Of a DNA stretch of 64,000 bases, positions 1-8,853 are shown one piece after another. Below the pieces are notes generated by a model. The model saw only the letters and a list, made by a program, of their open reading frames with translations, had not been told where the DNA came from and did no database searches. Source of the stretch: CAWFGS01 sp963815535 (GTDB lineage Bacteria; Pseudomonadota; Alphaproteobacteria; Sphingomonadales; Sphingomonadaceae); assembly GCA_963815535.1 (NCBI GenBank), contig CAWFGS010000002.1, forward strand, positions 186,001 through 250,000, given 5' to 3'. Position 1 is the first letter of the stretch. Each line of letters begins with the position of its first letter. Made by a program: the position numbers and the translations under genes.

Positions 1-864
1 AGGTCGAAGACGAAACCACCGTGGACGACGACTTCGCCAAAAGCCTGGGGCTGGACAGCCTCGACAAGCTGAAGGAATTGCTGCGCGGTCAGCTGGAACA
101 GGAAACCAACGGCCTGACGCGCACCCAGATGAAGCGGCAGCTGCTCGATCAGCTGGCTTCGGGTCACGATTTCGCCGTGCCGCCGGCATGGTCGATGCCG
201 AATTCGACCAGATCTGGTCGCAGCTTCAGACCGAAGCGGGCAAGGAAGACAATCCCGAAGAGGCGTTGAAGGAAATCGAGGCGGAGAAGGACGATTACCG
301 CTCCATCGCCGAACGCCGCGTGCGGTTGGGCCTGTTGCTGTCCGAAATCGGCCAGGCGAACGGCGTCGAGGTGACGCAGCAGGAAATGCAGATGCTGATC
401 CAGCAGGCGGCGCAGCAATATCGCGACGAGGACCGCGAACGGTTTCTGCAATATGTCCAGTCCGAACCGATGGCGGCCGCTCAGCTGCGCGCGCCGATGT
501 ACGAAGACAAGGTCGTCGATTTCCTGTTCGACAAGGCCGACGTGACCGAACGCGAAGTGACGCGCGAGGAATTGCAGGCCGCGATCGAAGCGGACGAGGA
601 AGCCGAAACCAAACCGGTCAAGAAAGCTCCAGCGAAAAAAGCGGCCGCCAAAAAGCCCGCCGCCAAGAAGGCCCCGGCGAAGAAAACCGCCGCGAAGGGC
701 GACGACGCGGCACGGCTGCGAAGCCTGCTGCCACGAAAGCCCCAGCGAAGAAGGATGCGCCGAAGAAGGACGCAGCCAAGAAGGTTGCAGCGAAGAAAGC
801 CCCGGCCAAGAAACCTGCGGCGAAGAAGCCTGCTGCCAAAAAGGCGCCTGCCGCGAAGAAGTAA
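1..864 (+). CDS. tig: Trigger factor, 3' part (start lies left of window; frameshifted)
   Basis: Ribosome-bound chaperone and peptidyl-prolyl isomerase that meets nascent chains at the exit tunnel. The visible part is the C-terminal helical substrate-binding domain, recognised from stretches such as ETNGLTRTQMKRQLLDQL, RLGLLLSEIGQANGVEV and EREVTREEL. The reading frame changes twice. One base seems missing near 186, where AVPPA should run on into MVDAEFDQIW, and another near 710 inside the tail. The stop TAA is at 862-864. The C-terminus carries about 80 residues of Lys/Ala/Pro-rich repeats, longer than in the enterobacterial protein. tig is normally followed by clpP and clpX; here two minus-strand genes lie between. 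The family call is secure; the exact tail sequence is not. Confidence 0.9.
614..861 (+). repeat. Lys/Ala/Pro-rich coding repeat in trigger factor tail
   Basis: Tandem degenerate repeats of the type KKAPAKKAAAK encoded at the 3' end of tig. They read through once the frame change near 710 is corrected. The composition resembles histone H1-like tails. Low-complexity DNA like this is prone to length change and to assembly error. Confidence 0.75.
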
Positions 865-879
865 TCCCTACCGACAAAC

Positions 880-920
880 GAAAAAGGCCGCGCTGGCGTC
901 GTTCAGCGTGGCCTTTTTCG
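880..920. terminator. Bidirectional intrinsic terminator between tig and amidase
   Basis: Inverted repeat GAAAAAGGCC-CGCTG / CAGCG-GGCCTTTTTC, with an A-run on one side and a T-run on the other. It lies 16 bp after the tig stop and 9 bp before the end of the convergent amidase gene, so it can serve both. Confidence 0.8.
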
Positions 921-928
921 TAGGGCGG

Positions 929-2442
929 TCATTCCGCCGACCAGCGCTGGAAACTTGGGCTCGGCAGTTCCGCAGTTCGCGCGCGTTCATAGGCCGCCCC
1001 GGCCTTCAGAACCGCATGGTCGGACCATTGCCCGCCGATGATCGACAGGCCGACCGGCAATCGTTCCACCGCCCCCATCGGCACGGTCAGATGCGGATAT
1101 CCTGCAATCGCTGCGGGCGCGCCGAAACCGATGCTGCCGTTGAAACTGTCGCCATTGACCAGATCGCTGATCCAGGCGGGCCCGCGGGTCGGCGCGACCA
1201 GAAATTCGACATCGTGCCTGGCCAGCAGCATGTCGATCGTCAGCGATCCCGCCAGACGCACCGCATCTTCGCGAGCGCTTTCATACACCGCGCGATCGGT
1301 CGCCTGTTCGGCCTGTTCGAATATGCTCTGTTTGAACCAGCGCATTTCCGTGTCGGCATTGGCCGTGTTGAATGCGATCAGGTCGGCCAGACTGCGCGGC
1401 ATTTCGCGGACCGGGCAGGCTGGCCAGATATTTCCCCATTTCCTCGCGCAGTTCGAACAACAGCACGGCGTAGCTTTTGGCGTACATGTCCGGATTGGGT
1501 TCGAATTCGATATCGACCAGCACGGCCCCGGCGCGTTCCATGTCTTCGAGCGCGGCGTCCGAACACGGCGCCGCACATCGTCGTCGTTGCCGACCTGGCC
1601 GCGCATGACGCCGATCCGCACCCCGTCCAGCGAGGCATCGGCCAGCCCCTCCGTGTAATCCGCCACCCGGTTCGGCACGGTCGCCGTCACCGCATCCGCC
1701 GCATCGCGCCCGCCATCGCGCCCAGCAGCAATGCGGCGTCATAGACGCTGACCCTGCCATCGGCCCGGCCGTGTCCTGAGTGCTGGAAATCGGGCACGAC
1801 ATGCGTGCGGCTGATGACGCCGACGCTGGGCTTGAACCCGACCACGCCGTTGATGCTGGCGGGGCAAGTGATCGAACCGTTGGTTTCCGTGCCGATGGCC
1901 GCCCAGGCAAGGCCCGCCGCCACCGCCGCGCCGCTGCCCGAGGACGATCCGCACGAGTTGCGGTCGATCGCATGCGGGTTGCGCGTCAGCCCGCCGACCG
2001 CGCTCCATCCGCTGGTCGAATTGCCATCGCGGATATTCGCCCATTCGCTAAGGTTGGCCTTGCCCAGCACCACGCCGCCCGCGCGCCGCAGATTGGCGAT
2101 CATCGGCGCGTCGCGATCCGGCATGTTGTTCGCCAGCGCCAGACTGCCTGCCGTCGTTGCGAAATCGCGCATGTCGATATTGTCCTTCACCAACACGGTC
2201 CGCCCCCGCAACGTGCCCGTTTGCGACAGGCGATCGGCCTGATCCTGAGCGATCGCGGGCATAGGCGATCGACGGCATTCAGCTGCGGCCCGTCATCGTC
2301 CAGCGCGGCGATCCGATCGAGATACGCCCCGGCCGCGTCGCGCGCACTCAGGCTGTCTGGCAGCTGTCGACAGGCTGCGCCGTTGCTGGAGCGTAAAGGG
2401 CGCAGGGTGAGGGCGGCTGTGCCGAGAAGTTTCGATTCGCAT
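929..2442 (-). CDS. Amidase signature family protein (frameshifted)
   Basis: Hydrolase of the amidase signature family, which cleaves amide bonds with a Ser-cisSer-Lys triad. The pieces show the family signature: TVLVKDNIDM with the catalytic Lys, CGSSSGSGAAVAAG with the cis-Ser, and GTETNGSITCPAS with the nucleophile loop. The C-terminal part (IAGYPHLTVPMG...GLSIIGGQWSD) is also typical. The coding frame changes at about 2265, 1690, 1560 and 1405, and probably once more in the leader. The N-terminus has a hydrophobic stretch (LLGTAALTL) that suggests export, but the start is uncertain (ATG at 2442 or GTG at 2459). This is a stand-alone amidase, distinct from the gatA gene further along. The substrate cannot be told. 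Confidence 0.8.
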
Positions 2443-2482
2443 GCGCGGCAATGTGCCACGCCCGGCGCAGCGCGCCAAGCGT

Positions 2483-4644
2483 TCAGAAATTGCCGGCGAT
2501 GGAAAAGCGGAAGATCGGCCCGACGCGCAGATTGCGATCTTCGAAGAACAGCACGTCGCCATCGGTGCGCGGCCCGTCGAACACGGTGCGCGAAAACCGG
2601 CTGCGTCCGCCGAAGACATTGCCGTAAGTCGCGCGCACGGTCAGTCCGAAGACGTCCTTGTTCTCCACGAAAAAGTCGATGAAAGTCGGGCCGTCGCTTT
2701 CCAGCGCGATTTCACTCAGGCGGAAGCCGGGCTGAAACCGGGTATATTGCAATCGCCCGCCATACGCCCAGTCGCCGCGCGGAATATCGTGGCGGTAATC
2801 GATCGTCGACCACCCGGTCCCGGTTGCCGGAAAAGGCGCGCGATATCCCGGTCAGCGGATCGTCCAGCCGATTGTTTTCATATTGCAGCTCGATTTCGAA
2901 CTGCGCGCCGGGCATGCCCGCCGGGTCCAGTTTCAGCGTGGTGTTCAATTCCACTTCGAACGCGGTGGCGGATGGGATATTGCCTCGCGATTCGCCGCCG
3001 CCGGGCAGCGGGACGATGTCGATGAAATCTTCGATCCGCTGGCTTTCGACGGTCAGCGTGGTCGATCCCCATGCGCCCAGCGATTTGCTGATCTGCGCCA
3101 GCACGTCCCAGCTTTGTTGCGGGACCAGTTCGTTATTGCCGGAATTGGCGTTGCCATCGTCCAGGAACACGCGCGCCAGAAAATCGCCGAACGACAATTG
3201 CCCCACCGCCCGCGCGCAGTTCGATGCGAAAGGTCGAACCCCTTTTCGGGCTGCCATGCCAGCGAAAGGGAACCTTTCGGCCGTTGGAACTGGCGCGCAT
3301 TGGCAGCGGCGCCGGTCTGTTTGATCTTCGAATATTCCGCGCCCAAGGTCGCCTGCAGCGCCAGTTTCGGGGTCAGCGCCCGGCTGTAACTGACGCTGGC
3401 GTCGAAGCGATCTTCGGTCACGCCGCCCGTTCCGGCGGGAAAGTCCAGTTCGATGAAATCGCCGTCGGGGGCAAGGTCGAACAGGCCCGACACCCGGTTC
3501 AGCCGATTGAATGCCGCTTCGCCGGCCACTTGCCAATCGGCGGACCATAGCGGGAAATTGTATTCGAACCGTCCGATCCGTTCGCCCTCTTCGCTGGCGC
3601 GTATGAACCTGCCACCGATCGGCCCGGTGGCGAAGCTGTCGATCAGCGTATCGGTAAAATCCTCGCTGTCGAAACTCTCCAGTCCGATCAGCTTCAGTGT
3701 GCCCGCACCCAACGGGAAGGCGACATCGCCGCTGATTTCGTATTCGTAACCATCCTCGCCCGTGATGACGCTGCGATCGAAATCGGCGATCGTATCGCCG
3801 AACGATGCCTCGATCGTGCGCCGGTCGAAATAGGACCGGGTGTAGCTCAGATTGAGATTGGCGACGACATCGGGATCGAAATCGTAGGCCAGGGCCGTGC
3901 TGATCGTCGGGCGGTCGAACGCACCCTCTTCGCCGCCATCGTCGGTCTGGAACAGCACGCCGTCGCCATCGGTGAAGAAGGTCAGCCCTTCGCTGCCGAA
4001 GCGGCGGTTGTTGTTGCTGAGCGCGACGGTGAACCCCAGCGCCCCGGTCGCGCCCGAAACGCTGATCTCGCCGCCATACAGTTCGGGATCGACGCGCGTG
4101 GTCCGCACCGCCCCTTCGTAATTGAACTGGCCCGAAAGGCCGCCGCGTTCCGCCACGATATTCGCGACTTGACCCGTCAGCCCCGGAATATCCAGTTTCG
4201 TGCCGTCCATCATTTCGATGCGCACCACCTTGTCGGCGGGAATGCGGCCCAGCTGATCGGCGGCGCTTTCCGATTTGCTGGAAAACCGTTTGCCGTTGAT
4301 CAGCACGTTCTGGTCCGCCTGACCCAGCCCGCGCGCATCGCCGCCGCCCGATATGCTGAAGCCGGGTATTTCGCGCACCATGTCGAGCGCGTTGCGCGGT
4401 GCGAACCGTTCGAAATATTCCGGCAGATAGGTGTCGCGTTCGGCATCCGCCTTGCGCTCCGCAGGCAATTGATCCGATGGCGCCCCGCCCGATGCGGGCT
4501 CGTCCAATCGGGGCGGTGCATCCGGTTGCGCCCCGACCGGCGGCAGGCGGATCGTCTTGCGACCTGGGCATAAGCCGGCGCATTTAGCCCCAGCGCAGCC
4601 AGCGCCGCGCCCGTCGTCAGCCAGTGCAAATGGGGTCGTGCCAT
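2483..4644 (-). CDS. TonB-dependent receptor (frameshifted)
   Basis: Outer-membrane receptor with a signal peptide from the ATG at 4644 (MARPHLHW...NAPAYAQ) and a plug domain (DMVREIPGFSISGGGDARGL, VLINGKRFSSKS, RIEMMDG). A long beta-barrel follows and ends in FRFSIAGNF with a terminal Phe, as expected for barrel insertion. The frame changes near 4560, just after the signal peptide, and near 3215 and 2815. Once these are corrected the protein is about 720 residues. It reads divergently from clpP. The ligand is unknown, with no iron or vitamin gene nearby to guide it. Confidence 0.85.
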
Positions 4645-4707
4645 TGAAATGATTGATGTTCCCGCGTCTTGCGAAAACCCCTGCCGTGCGATGGCGCGCA
4701 TGTCACC

Positions 4708-4739
4708 CTTGAACATCGCACCCTTTGTCGCGACATAGG
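4708..4739 (+). promoter_or_regulatory. Candidate sigma-32 promoter of clpP
   Basis: CTTGAA at 4708-4713, a 17-base spacer, then CGACATAGG at 4731-4739, about 30 bp upstream of the clpP ATG. The layout resembles the alphaproteobacterial RpoH promoter (CTTG ... CYTATNT) and closely matches the candidate in front of clpB at 45578-45608. This is judged by eye only. Confidence 0.4.
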
Positions 4740-4768
4740 CCCTTCGCATTAAAACGATGAGGCACTCC

Positions 4769-5500
4769 ATGATCGATCTGCTTGGCAATTCCGGTGAAAC
4801 CTACGGCGCGCAGGGGCAATTCACTCGCGACCCGCTGACCGGCGCGTTGGTGCCGATGGTGGTCGAACAGACCAGCCGTGGCGAACGCAGCTTCGACATT
4901 TTCAGCCGCCTGCTGCGCGAACGGATCGTGTTCGTGACGGGGCAGGTGGAAGACGGCATGGCATCGCTGATCACGGCGCAGTTGCTGTTCCTGGAATCCG
5001 AAAATCCGTCCAAGCCGATTTCGATGTACATCAATTCGCCCGGCGGCGTGGTGACGGCCGGCATGGCGATCCACGACACGATGCAGTACATCAAACCGCG
5101 CGTTTCCACCGTCTGCATGGGCCAGGCCGCATCGATGGGCAGCTTCCTGCTGGCAGCGGTGAGCCGGGCATGCGGATTGCGCTGCCGCAATGCGCGGATC
5201 ATGGTGCACCAGCCATCGGGCGGCGCACGCGGCATGGCGTCCGATATCGAGATTCAGGCGCGCGAAATCCTGCGTATCCGCACCCGCATGAACGATCTTT
5301 ACGCCAAATATACCGGCCGCACGCCTGAAAGAGATCGAAAAGGCGATGGACCGCGATACCTTCCTGGAAGCGGAAGAGGCGATGAAGTTCGGCGTGGTCG
5401 ACAAGGTGTTCGAAACCCGCCCCGAAAACGGCGAGGACGAAGATGGCGCGGGCGATATCGGCGGACCAGCGACAAGGGAACCGGCGGCGCGCCCGAATAA
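4769..5500 (+). CDS. clpP: ATP-dependent Clp protease proteolytic subunit (frameshifted)
   Basis: Serine peptidase that forms the barrel of the ClpXP protease. Visible motifs are the active-site Ser region GQAASMGSFL, the His region MVHQPSGGARG, and GVVDKVFETRP with the active-site Asp. I chose the ATG at 4769 because GAGG at 4759-4762 is well spaced for it; an ATG at 4757 is the alternative. At least four single-base indels occur. A deletion near 5165 is compensated by an insertion near 5192 and garbles about 12 residues (expected GEPGMRIALPNAR). An insertion lies near 5326 and a deletion near 5465. The reconstructed end is GGTSDKGTGGAPE at 5500. clpX follows, as is usual. Confidence 0.92.
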   Translation: MIDLLGNSGETYGAQGQFTRDPLTGALVPMVVEQTSRGERSFDIFSRLLRERIVFVTGQVEDGMASLITAQLLFLESENPSKPISMYINSPGGVVTAGMAIHDTMQYIKPRVSTVCMGQAASMGSFLLAAVSRACGLRCRNARIMVHQPSGGARGMASDIEIQAREILRIRTRMNDLYAKYTGRTPERDRKGDGPRYLPGSGRGDEVRRGRQGVRNPPRKRRGRRWRGRYRRTSDKGTGGAPE

Positions 5501-5594
5501 GGCCGTTGCGCGATATGCTGCGGCATGCGGCGGAAATTGAACCGCCGCCGCAATCCGCAGCGCGCGCTACGGCGACCCTGTTGATTATTGATAT

Positions 5595-5644
5595 TGCCGG
5601 CCTAAAGTCCGGCAAATCCGCCGCGCGTTACCTTGGCGCGGCGG
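5595..5644 (+). promoter_or_regulatory. Two hairpins in the clpP-clpX spacer
   Basis: TGCCGG/CCGGCA (5595-5600 with 5609-5614) is followed by a perfect 9-bp stem CCGCCGCGC/GCGCGGCGG (5618-5626 with 5636-5644). The second stem ends 19 bases before the clpX ATG. There is no T-run, so simple termination is not indicated. The hairpins could act as an attenuator, a processing site or an mRNA-stability element. Confidence 0.4.
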
Positions 5645-5663
5645 GATTCGGGAACATGAAAGT

Positions 5664-6930
5664 ATGACGAAATTGAGCGGAACCGATTCCAAAAGCACGC
5701 TGTATTGCAGCTTCTGCGGCAAATCCCAGCACGAGGTCCGCAAGCTGATCGCCGGACCCACCGTGTTCATCTGCGACGAATGCGTGGAATTGTGCAACGA
5801 CATCATCCGCGAAGAAACCAAGGCCGGGCTGACGGGGCGCAAGGAAGGCGAAGTGCCCACGCCGCTGGACATCTTCACCACGCTGAACGATTACGTCATC
5901 GGTCAGGACCGCGCGAAACGCGTGCTGTCCGTGGCGGTGCACAACCATTACAAACGGTTGAAGCACGGCAGCAAGGCAGGCGATGTCGAACTGGCGAAAT
6001 CCAACATTCTGCTGGTCGGCCCGACCGGCTGCGGCAAGACGCTGCTGGCGCAGACGCTGGCGCGCACGTTCGATGTGCCGTTCACGATGGCCGACGCCAC
6101 CACGCTGACCGAAGCGGGTTATGTGGGTGAAGATGTCGAGAACATCATCCTGAAACTGCTGCAGGCAAGCGATTACAACGTCGACAAGGCGCAGCACGGC
6201 ATCGTCTATATCGACGAGATCGACAAGATCACGCGCAAGGCGGAAAACCCCAGCATCACGCGCGACGTATCGGGCGAGGGGGTGCAGCAGGCGCTGTTGA
6301 AACTGATGGAAGGGACAACCGCGTCCGTTCCACCGCAGGGCGGGCGCAAGCATCCGCAGCAGGAATTCCTGCAGGTCGATACCACGAACATTCTGTTCAT
6401 CTGCGGCGGCGCGTTCGCCGGGCTGGACAAGATCATCGCCGACCGACTGCAGAAACGCAGCATCGGTTTCGGCAATCATGTCGCCGATCCCGACAAGCGC
6501 CGGGTCGGCGAATTGCTGGAAAAAAGCGAACCGGAAGATCTGTTGAAATTCGGCCTGATCCCCGAATTCGTCGGCCGTCTGCCGGTGATCGCCACGCTGC
6601 AACGATCTGGATGTGGATGCGCTGGTCGAAATCTTGAGCGAACCGAAAAACGCGCTGACGAAACAATATGCCAAACTGTTCGAGCTGGAGGATGTCGAAC
6701 TGACATTCCAGCAGGACGCGCTGGAGGTCATTGCCAAGAAAGCAATCAAACGCAAAACCGGTGCGCGTGGGTTGCGCTCCATCGTGGAGGGCATTCTGCT
6801 CGACACGATGTTCGATTTGCCCGACATGGACGGCGTCACGGAAATCGTCATCGACGAAGACGTGGTGGAAGGACGCAAGGATCCCGTCCGCGTGGTCGGT
6901 GGCGATGGCGAGAAGGAAGAAGCGGCCTGA
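5664..6930 (+). CDS. clpX: ATP-dependent Clp protease ATP-binding subunit ClpX (one frameshift)
   Basis: AAA+ unfoldase that feeds substrates to ClpP. It has an N-terminal zinc-binding domain (Cys15, Cys18, Cys37, Cys40), Walker A GPTGCGKT at residues 119-126, Walker B IVYIDEIDKI, and the GYVGEDVE and IPEFVGRLP segments. One extra C near 6601 shifts the frame: after VIATL the sequence should continue NDLDVDALVEIL, which is open from 6605 to the TGA at 6928-6930. The corrected length is about 421 residues, normal for the family. Because clpX is important for the cell-cycle programme in this class, a sequencing error is more likely than a true break. Confidence 0.95.
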
Positions 6931-6932
6931 CA

Positions 6933-7274
6933 ATGGGGTCGTGGTGGCCCGTGTTGGCGACTACACCCTTTATCGCCACGCTATTGGCGTCCGGAGTATG
7001 GGCAAACCTACGCTATGCCCGGTTCGACGCCTTACCCGGTAATTATGGTATTACAGGCCAACCGACCCGTATGGCTTCGCGCAGGGTCATGGTGTGGATG
7101 TTGCCGATAGCTCTGTCGGTTCTTTTACTGGTAATCACCGCTGCCAGCGTATTGATGCCGTTGGAAATGCAGAAGAACTCGCCGTGGGAAATGGCCTTGC
7201 TGGGCGGAGTTGCAGTGGTCGCCGCCCAGGCTTTGTTTTTTTGGCTAACCGAGCGATGGGCGCGGAAGCAATGA
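6933..7274 (+). CDS. Small membrane protein, DUF1648-like
   Basis: A 113-residue protein starting two bases after the clpX stop, so probably translated from the same mRNA. It has three hydrophobic segments (about residues 5-23, 51-75 and 86-106). The segment WANLRYARFDALPGNYGITGQPTRM between the first two looks like the DUF1648 family of small integral membrane proteins. The role is unknown. No functional link with ClpX can be drawn beyond adjacency. Confidence 0.65.
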   Translation: MGSWWPVLATTPFIATLLASGVWANLRYARFDALPGNYGITGQPTRMASRRVMVWMLPIALSVLLLVITAASVLMPLEMQKNSPWEMALLGGVAVVAAQALFFWLTERWARKQ

Positions 7275-7290
7275 TGGCACGTCCAAACAA

Positions 7291-7332
7291 AAACCCCGCC
7301 CGACCTTCGTTATGAAAGTCGAGCGGGGTTCC
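7291..7332. terminator. Bidirectional terminator after the small membrane protein
   Basis: AAACCCCGC-CGAC ... GTCGAGCGGGGTT hairpin between two convergent genes (stop at 7274 on plus, stop at 7381 on minus), with A and T tracts at its edges. Confidence 0.75.
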
Positions 7333-7380
7333 GTTTCCCGCGCGGAATTGGGGGACAACGCGCGGGAGAGCTGGTGAAAC

Positions 7381-7971
7381 CTAGCCGGGCAGGAACACGC
7401 CATCGGTCACATGGACGATCCCGTTCGACTGAAACACATCGGCGGTCGTGACGTTGCTCGTACGGCCCGCGCCATCGGTCAGGGTGACGTTGTCGCCGAC
7501 GCGCCGTGCGGTCAGCGTGCCGCCCTGCAATGTCGTGATGGAAGCGGACCCACCGCCTTCGCTGATCATCCGCACCAGATCGGCGGCAGTCACGCGGCCT
7601 GCAACGGTGTGATAAGTCAGCACGCCGGTCAGCATGGCCTTGTTTTCAGGACGCAGCGCGCTTTGGACGATCCCCGCCGGCAGCTTGTCGAAGGCGGCAT
7701 TGGTCGGCGCGAACACCGTGAACGGGCCGGGGCTGGACAATGTACCCGCAAGGCCGGCGGCCTGAACCGCGCTGACCAGCGTCGTATGATCGGCCGAAAG
7801 CGAAGCGTTCTCGACGATATTGCGCGTCGGCAGCATCGTGGCCCCGCCGACCATCACGCCGACCGGTGCGGCGCTGGCGGATACGGTGTCGCCGGCCATA
7901 TTGGTGCAGCCTGCCGTCAATGCGGCGGCGGCGGTGATGGCCAATGCAGTGCGGGTTGCGTTCTTGATCAT
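7381..7971 (-). CDS. Fasciclin-domain lipoprotein
   Basis: A 196-residue secreted protein. The start at 7971 is supported by AAGGAG ten bases upstream. The signal peptide ends in a lipobox (LTAGC), so it should be lipid-anchored. Residues about 60-195 form one FAS1 domain with the H1 and H2 features (LSSPGPFTVFAPTNAAFDKLP and the final DVFQSNGIVHVTDGVFLP). FAS1 proteins are adhesion-type modules. In alphaproteobacteria they are often surface or periplasmic proteins of unknown partner. The gene is intact and monocistronic by spacing. Confidence 0.88.
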   Translation of the reverse strand: MIKNATRTALAITAAAALTAGCTNMAGDTVSASAAPVGVMVGGATMLPTRNIVENASLSADHTTLVSAVQAAGLAGTLSSPGPFTVFAPTNAAFDKLPAGIVQSALRPENKAMLTGVLTYHTVAGRVTAADLVRMISEGGGSASITTLQGGTLTARRVGDNVTLTDGAGRTSNVTTADVFQSNGIVHVTDGVFLPG

Positions 7972-8073
7972 GGTCGCTCCTTCAAATGGGGGCAGACCGG
8001 TCATGCGGGCTGCTGCCCTATCTACGCATGAAAGGCGGGAATGGGTGCAGCATCGTTCGTAAAATGTCGCATT

Positions 8074-8742
8074 CTATTCGTAAATGCAGCTGTCCAGCGC
8101 GTCGCGTTCGACCACACCCACCCGTGCTGCGACCGTATTGCCGTAACGTCGCAGCCAACCACCGGGGTTGGTGACCGATCGTTGTTTGGGCAAGGGAAGC
8201 GCAACCGCCATTCGCGCCGCTTCACTGGCGCTGAGCCGCGCGGCGGAGCGGCCGAAATAACGCTGCGCCCCCGCCTCCACACCGTACGTTCCGATGCCGG
8301 TTTCCGCGACGTTGAGATAGACTTCCATAATTCGCCGTTTGCCCCACAATTGTTCGATCAGAAAACCGAACCATGCCTCCAACCCCTTGCGGGCGTAGCC
8401 GCCACCTTGCCACAGAAACACGTTCTTCGCCGTCTGCTGGGTGATAGTGGAACCGCCCCGAATGCGCCCGCCTTGCGCGTTACGACGCATTGCGTTTTCG
8501 ATCGCTTCCCTGTCGAACCCGTTATGGGAACAGAACTTGCCATCTTCCGCCGCGATGGCCGCACGCACCATGTTGCGATCGATATTGGACAACGGCTCCC
8601 AGTCTTTCGTCACACCGTTGGCATCCATCGCCATCGTCGCAGTGATCGGCGGGGGGACAAACCGGAACACCAGCACCAGCAGCAGGCTGATCCCGACGAA
8701 CCACAGGACGAGCTTTGCGGCGAATTTGAACAACCAGATCAT
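8074..8742 (-). CDS. mtgA: Monofunctional biosynthetic peptidoglycan transglycosylase
   Basis: GT51 enzyme that polymerises lipid II into glycan strands at the outer face of the inner membrane. A 222-residue protein with one N-terminal membrane anchor (about residues 8-26) and the family motifs AAIAAEDGKFCSHNGFD (catalytic Glu), GGSTITQQTAKN, KRRIMEVYLN and GVEAGAQRYFGRSA. It lacks a transpeptidase domain, which separates it from class A penicillin-binding proteins. ATG at 8742 is preferred; a TTG two codons earlier (8748) is possible. The gene lies upstream of rpoH on the same strand but is separated from the fasciclin gene by about 100 bp. Confidence 0.93.
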   Translation of the reverse strand: MIWLFKFAAKLVLWFVGISLLLVLVFRFVPPPITATMAMDANGVTKDWEPLSNIDRNMVRAAIAAEDGKFCSHNGFDREAIENAMRRNAQGGRIRGGSTITQQTAKNVFLWQGGGYARKGLEAWFGFLIEQLWGKRRIMEVYLNVAETGIGTYGVEAGAQRYFGRSAARLSASEAARMAVALPLPKQRSVTNPGGWLRRYGNTVAARVGVVERDALDSCIYE

Positions 8743-8797
8743 TCGCAATGTCTAGCGGGGGTTTCGCATGAACGGGAGTTTTAATTCCGGCAAAAGA

Positions 8798-8830
8798 AAA
8801 CCCCGCCCGCATGTTTGCGAACGGGGTTTC
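8798..8830 (-). terminator. Intrinsic terminator downstream of rpoH
   Basis: On the minus strand, AAACCCCGTTCGCA / TGCGGGCGGGGTTTTC forms a stem followed by a T-run. It lies 24 bp beyond the rpoH stop and before mtgA. Confidence 0.8.
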
Positions 8831-8853
8831 GAAAGTTGGCCGGTCGATAAAAA

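Noticed and set aside
188..1744. A 518-residue protein running from trigger factor through the amidase region
   Set aside because: Only its first part is the trigger factor frame. The rest is antisense to the amidase and follows a frameshift and a terminator.
5160..5200. Programmed frameshifting in clpP, clpX or gatA
   Set aside because: There is no slippery heptamer or pseudoknot at these sites, the shifts are numerous and often compensate each other, and neighbouring genes share the same damage.
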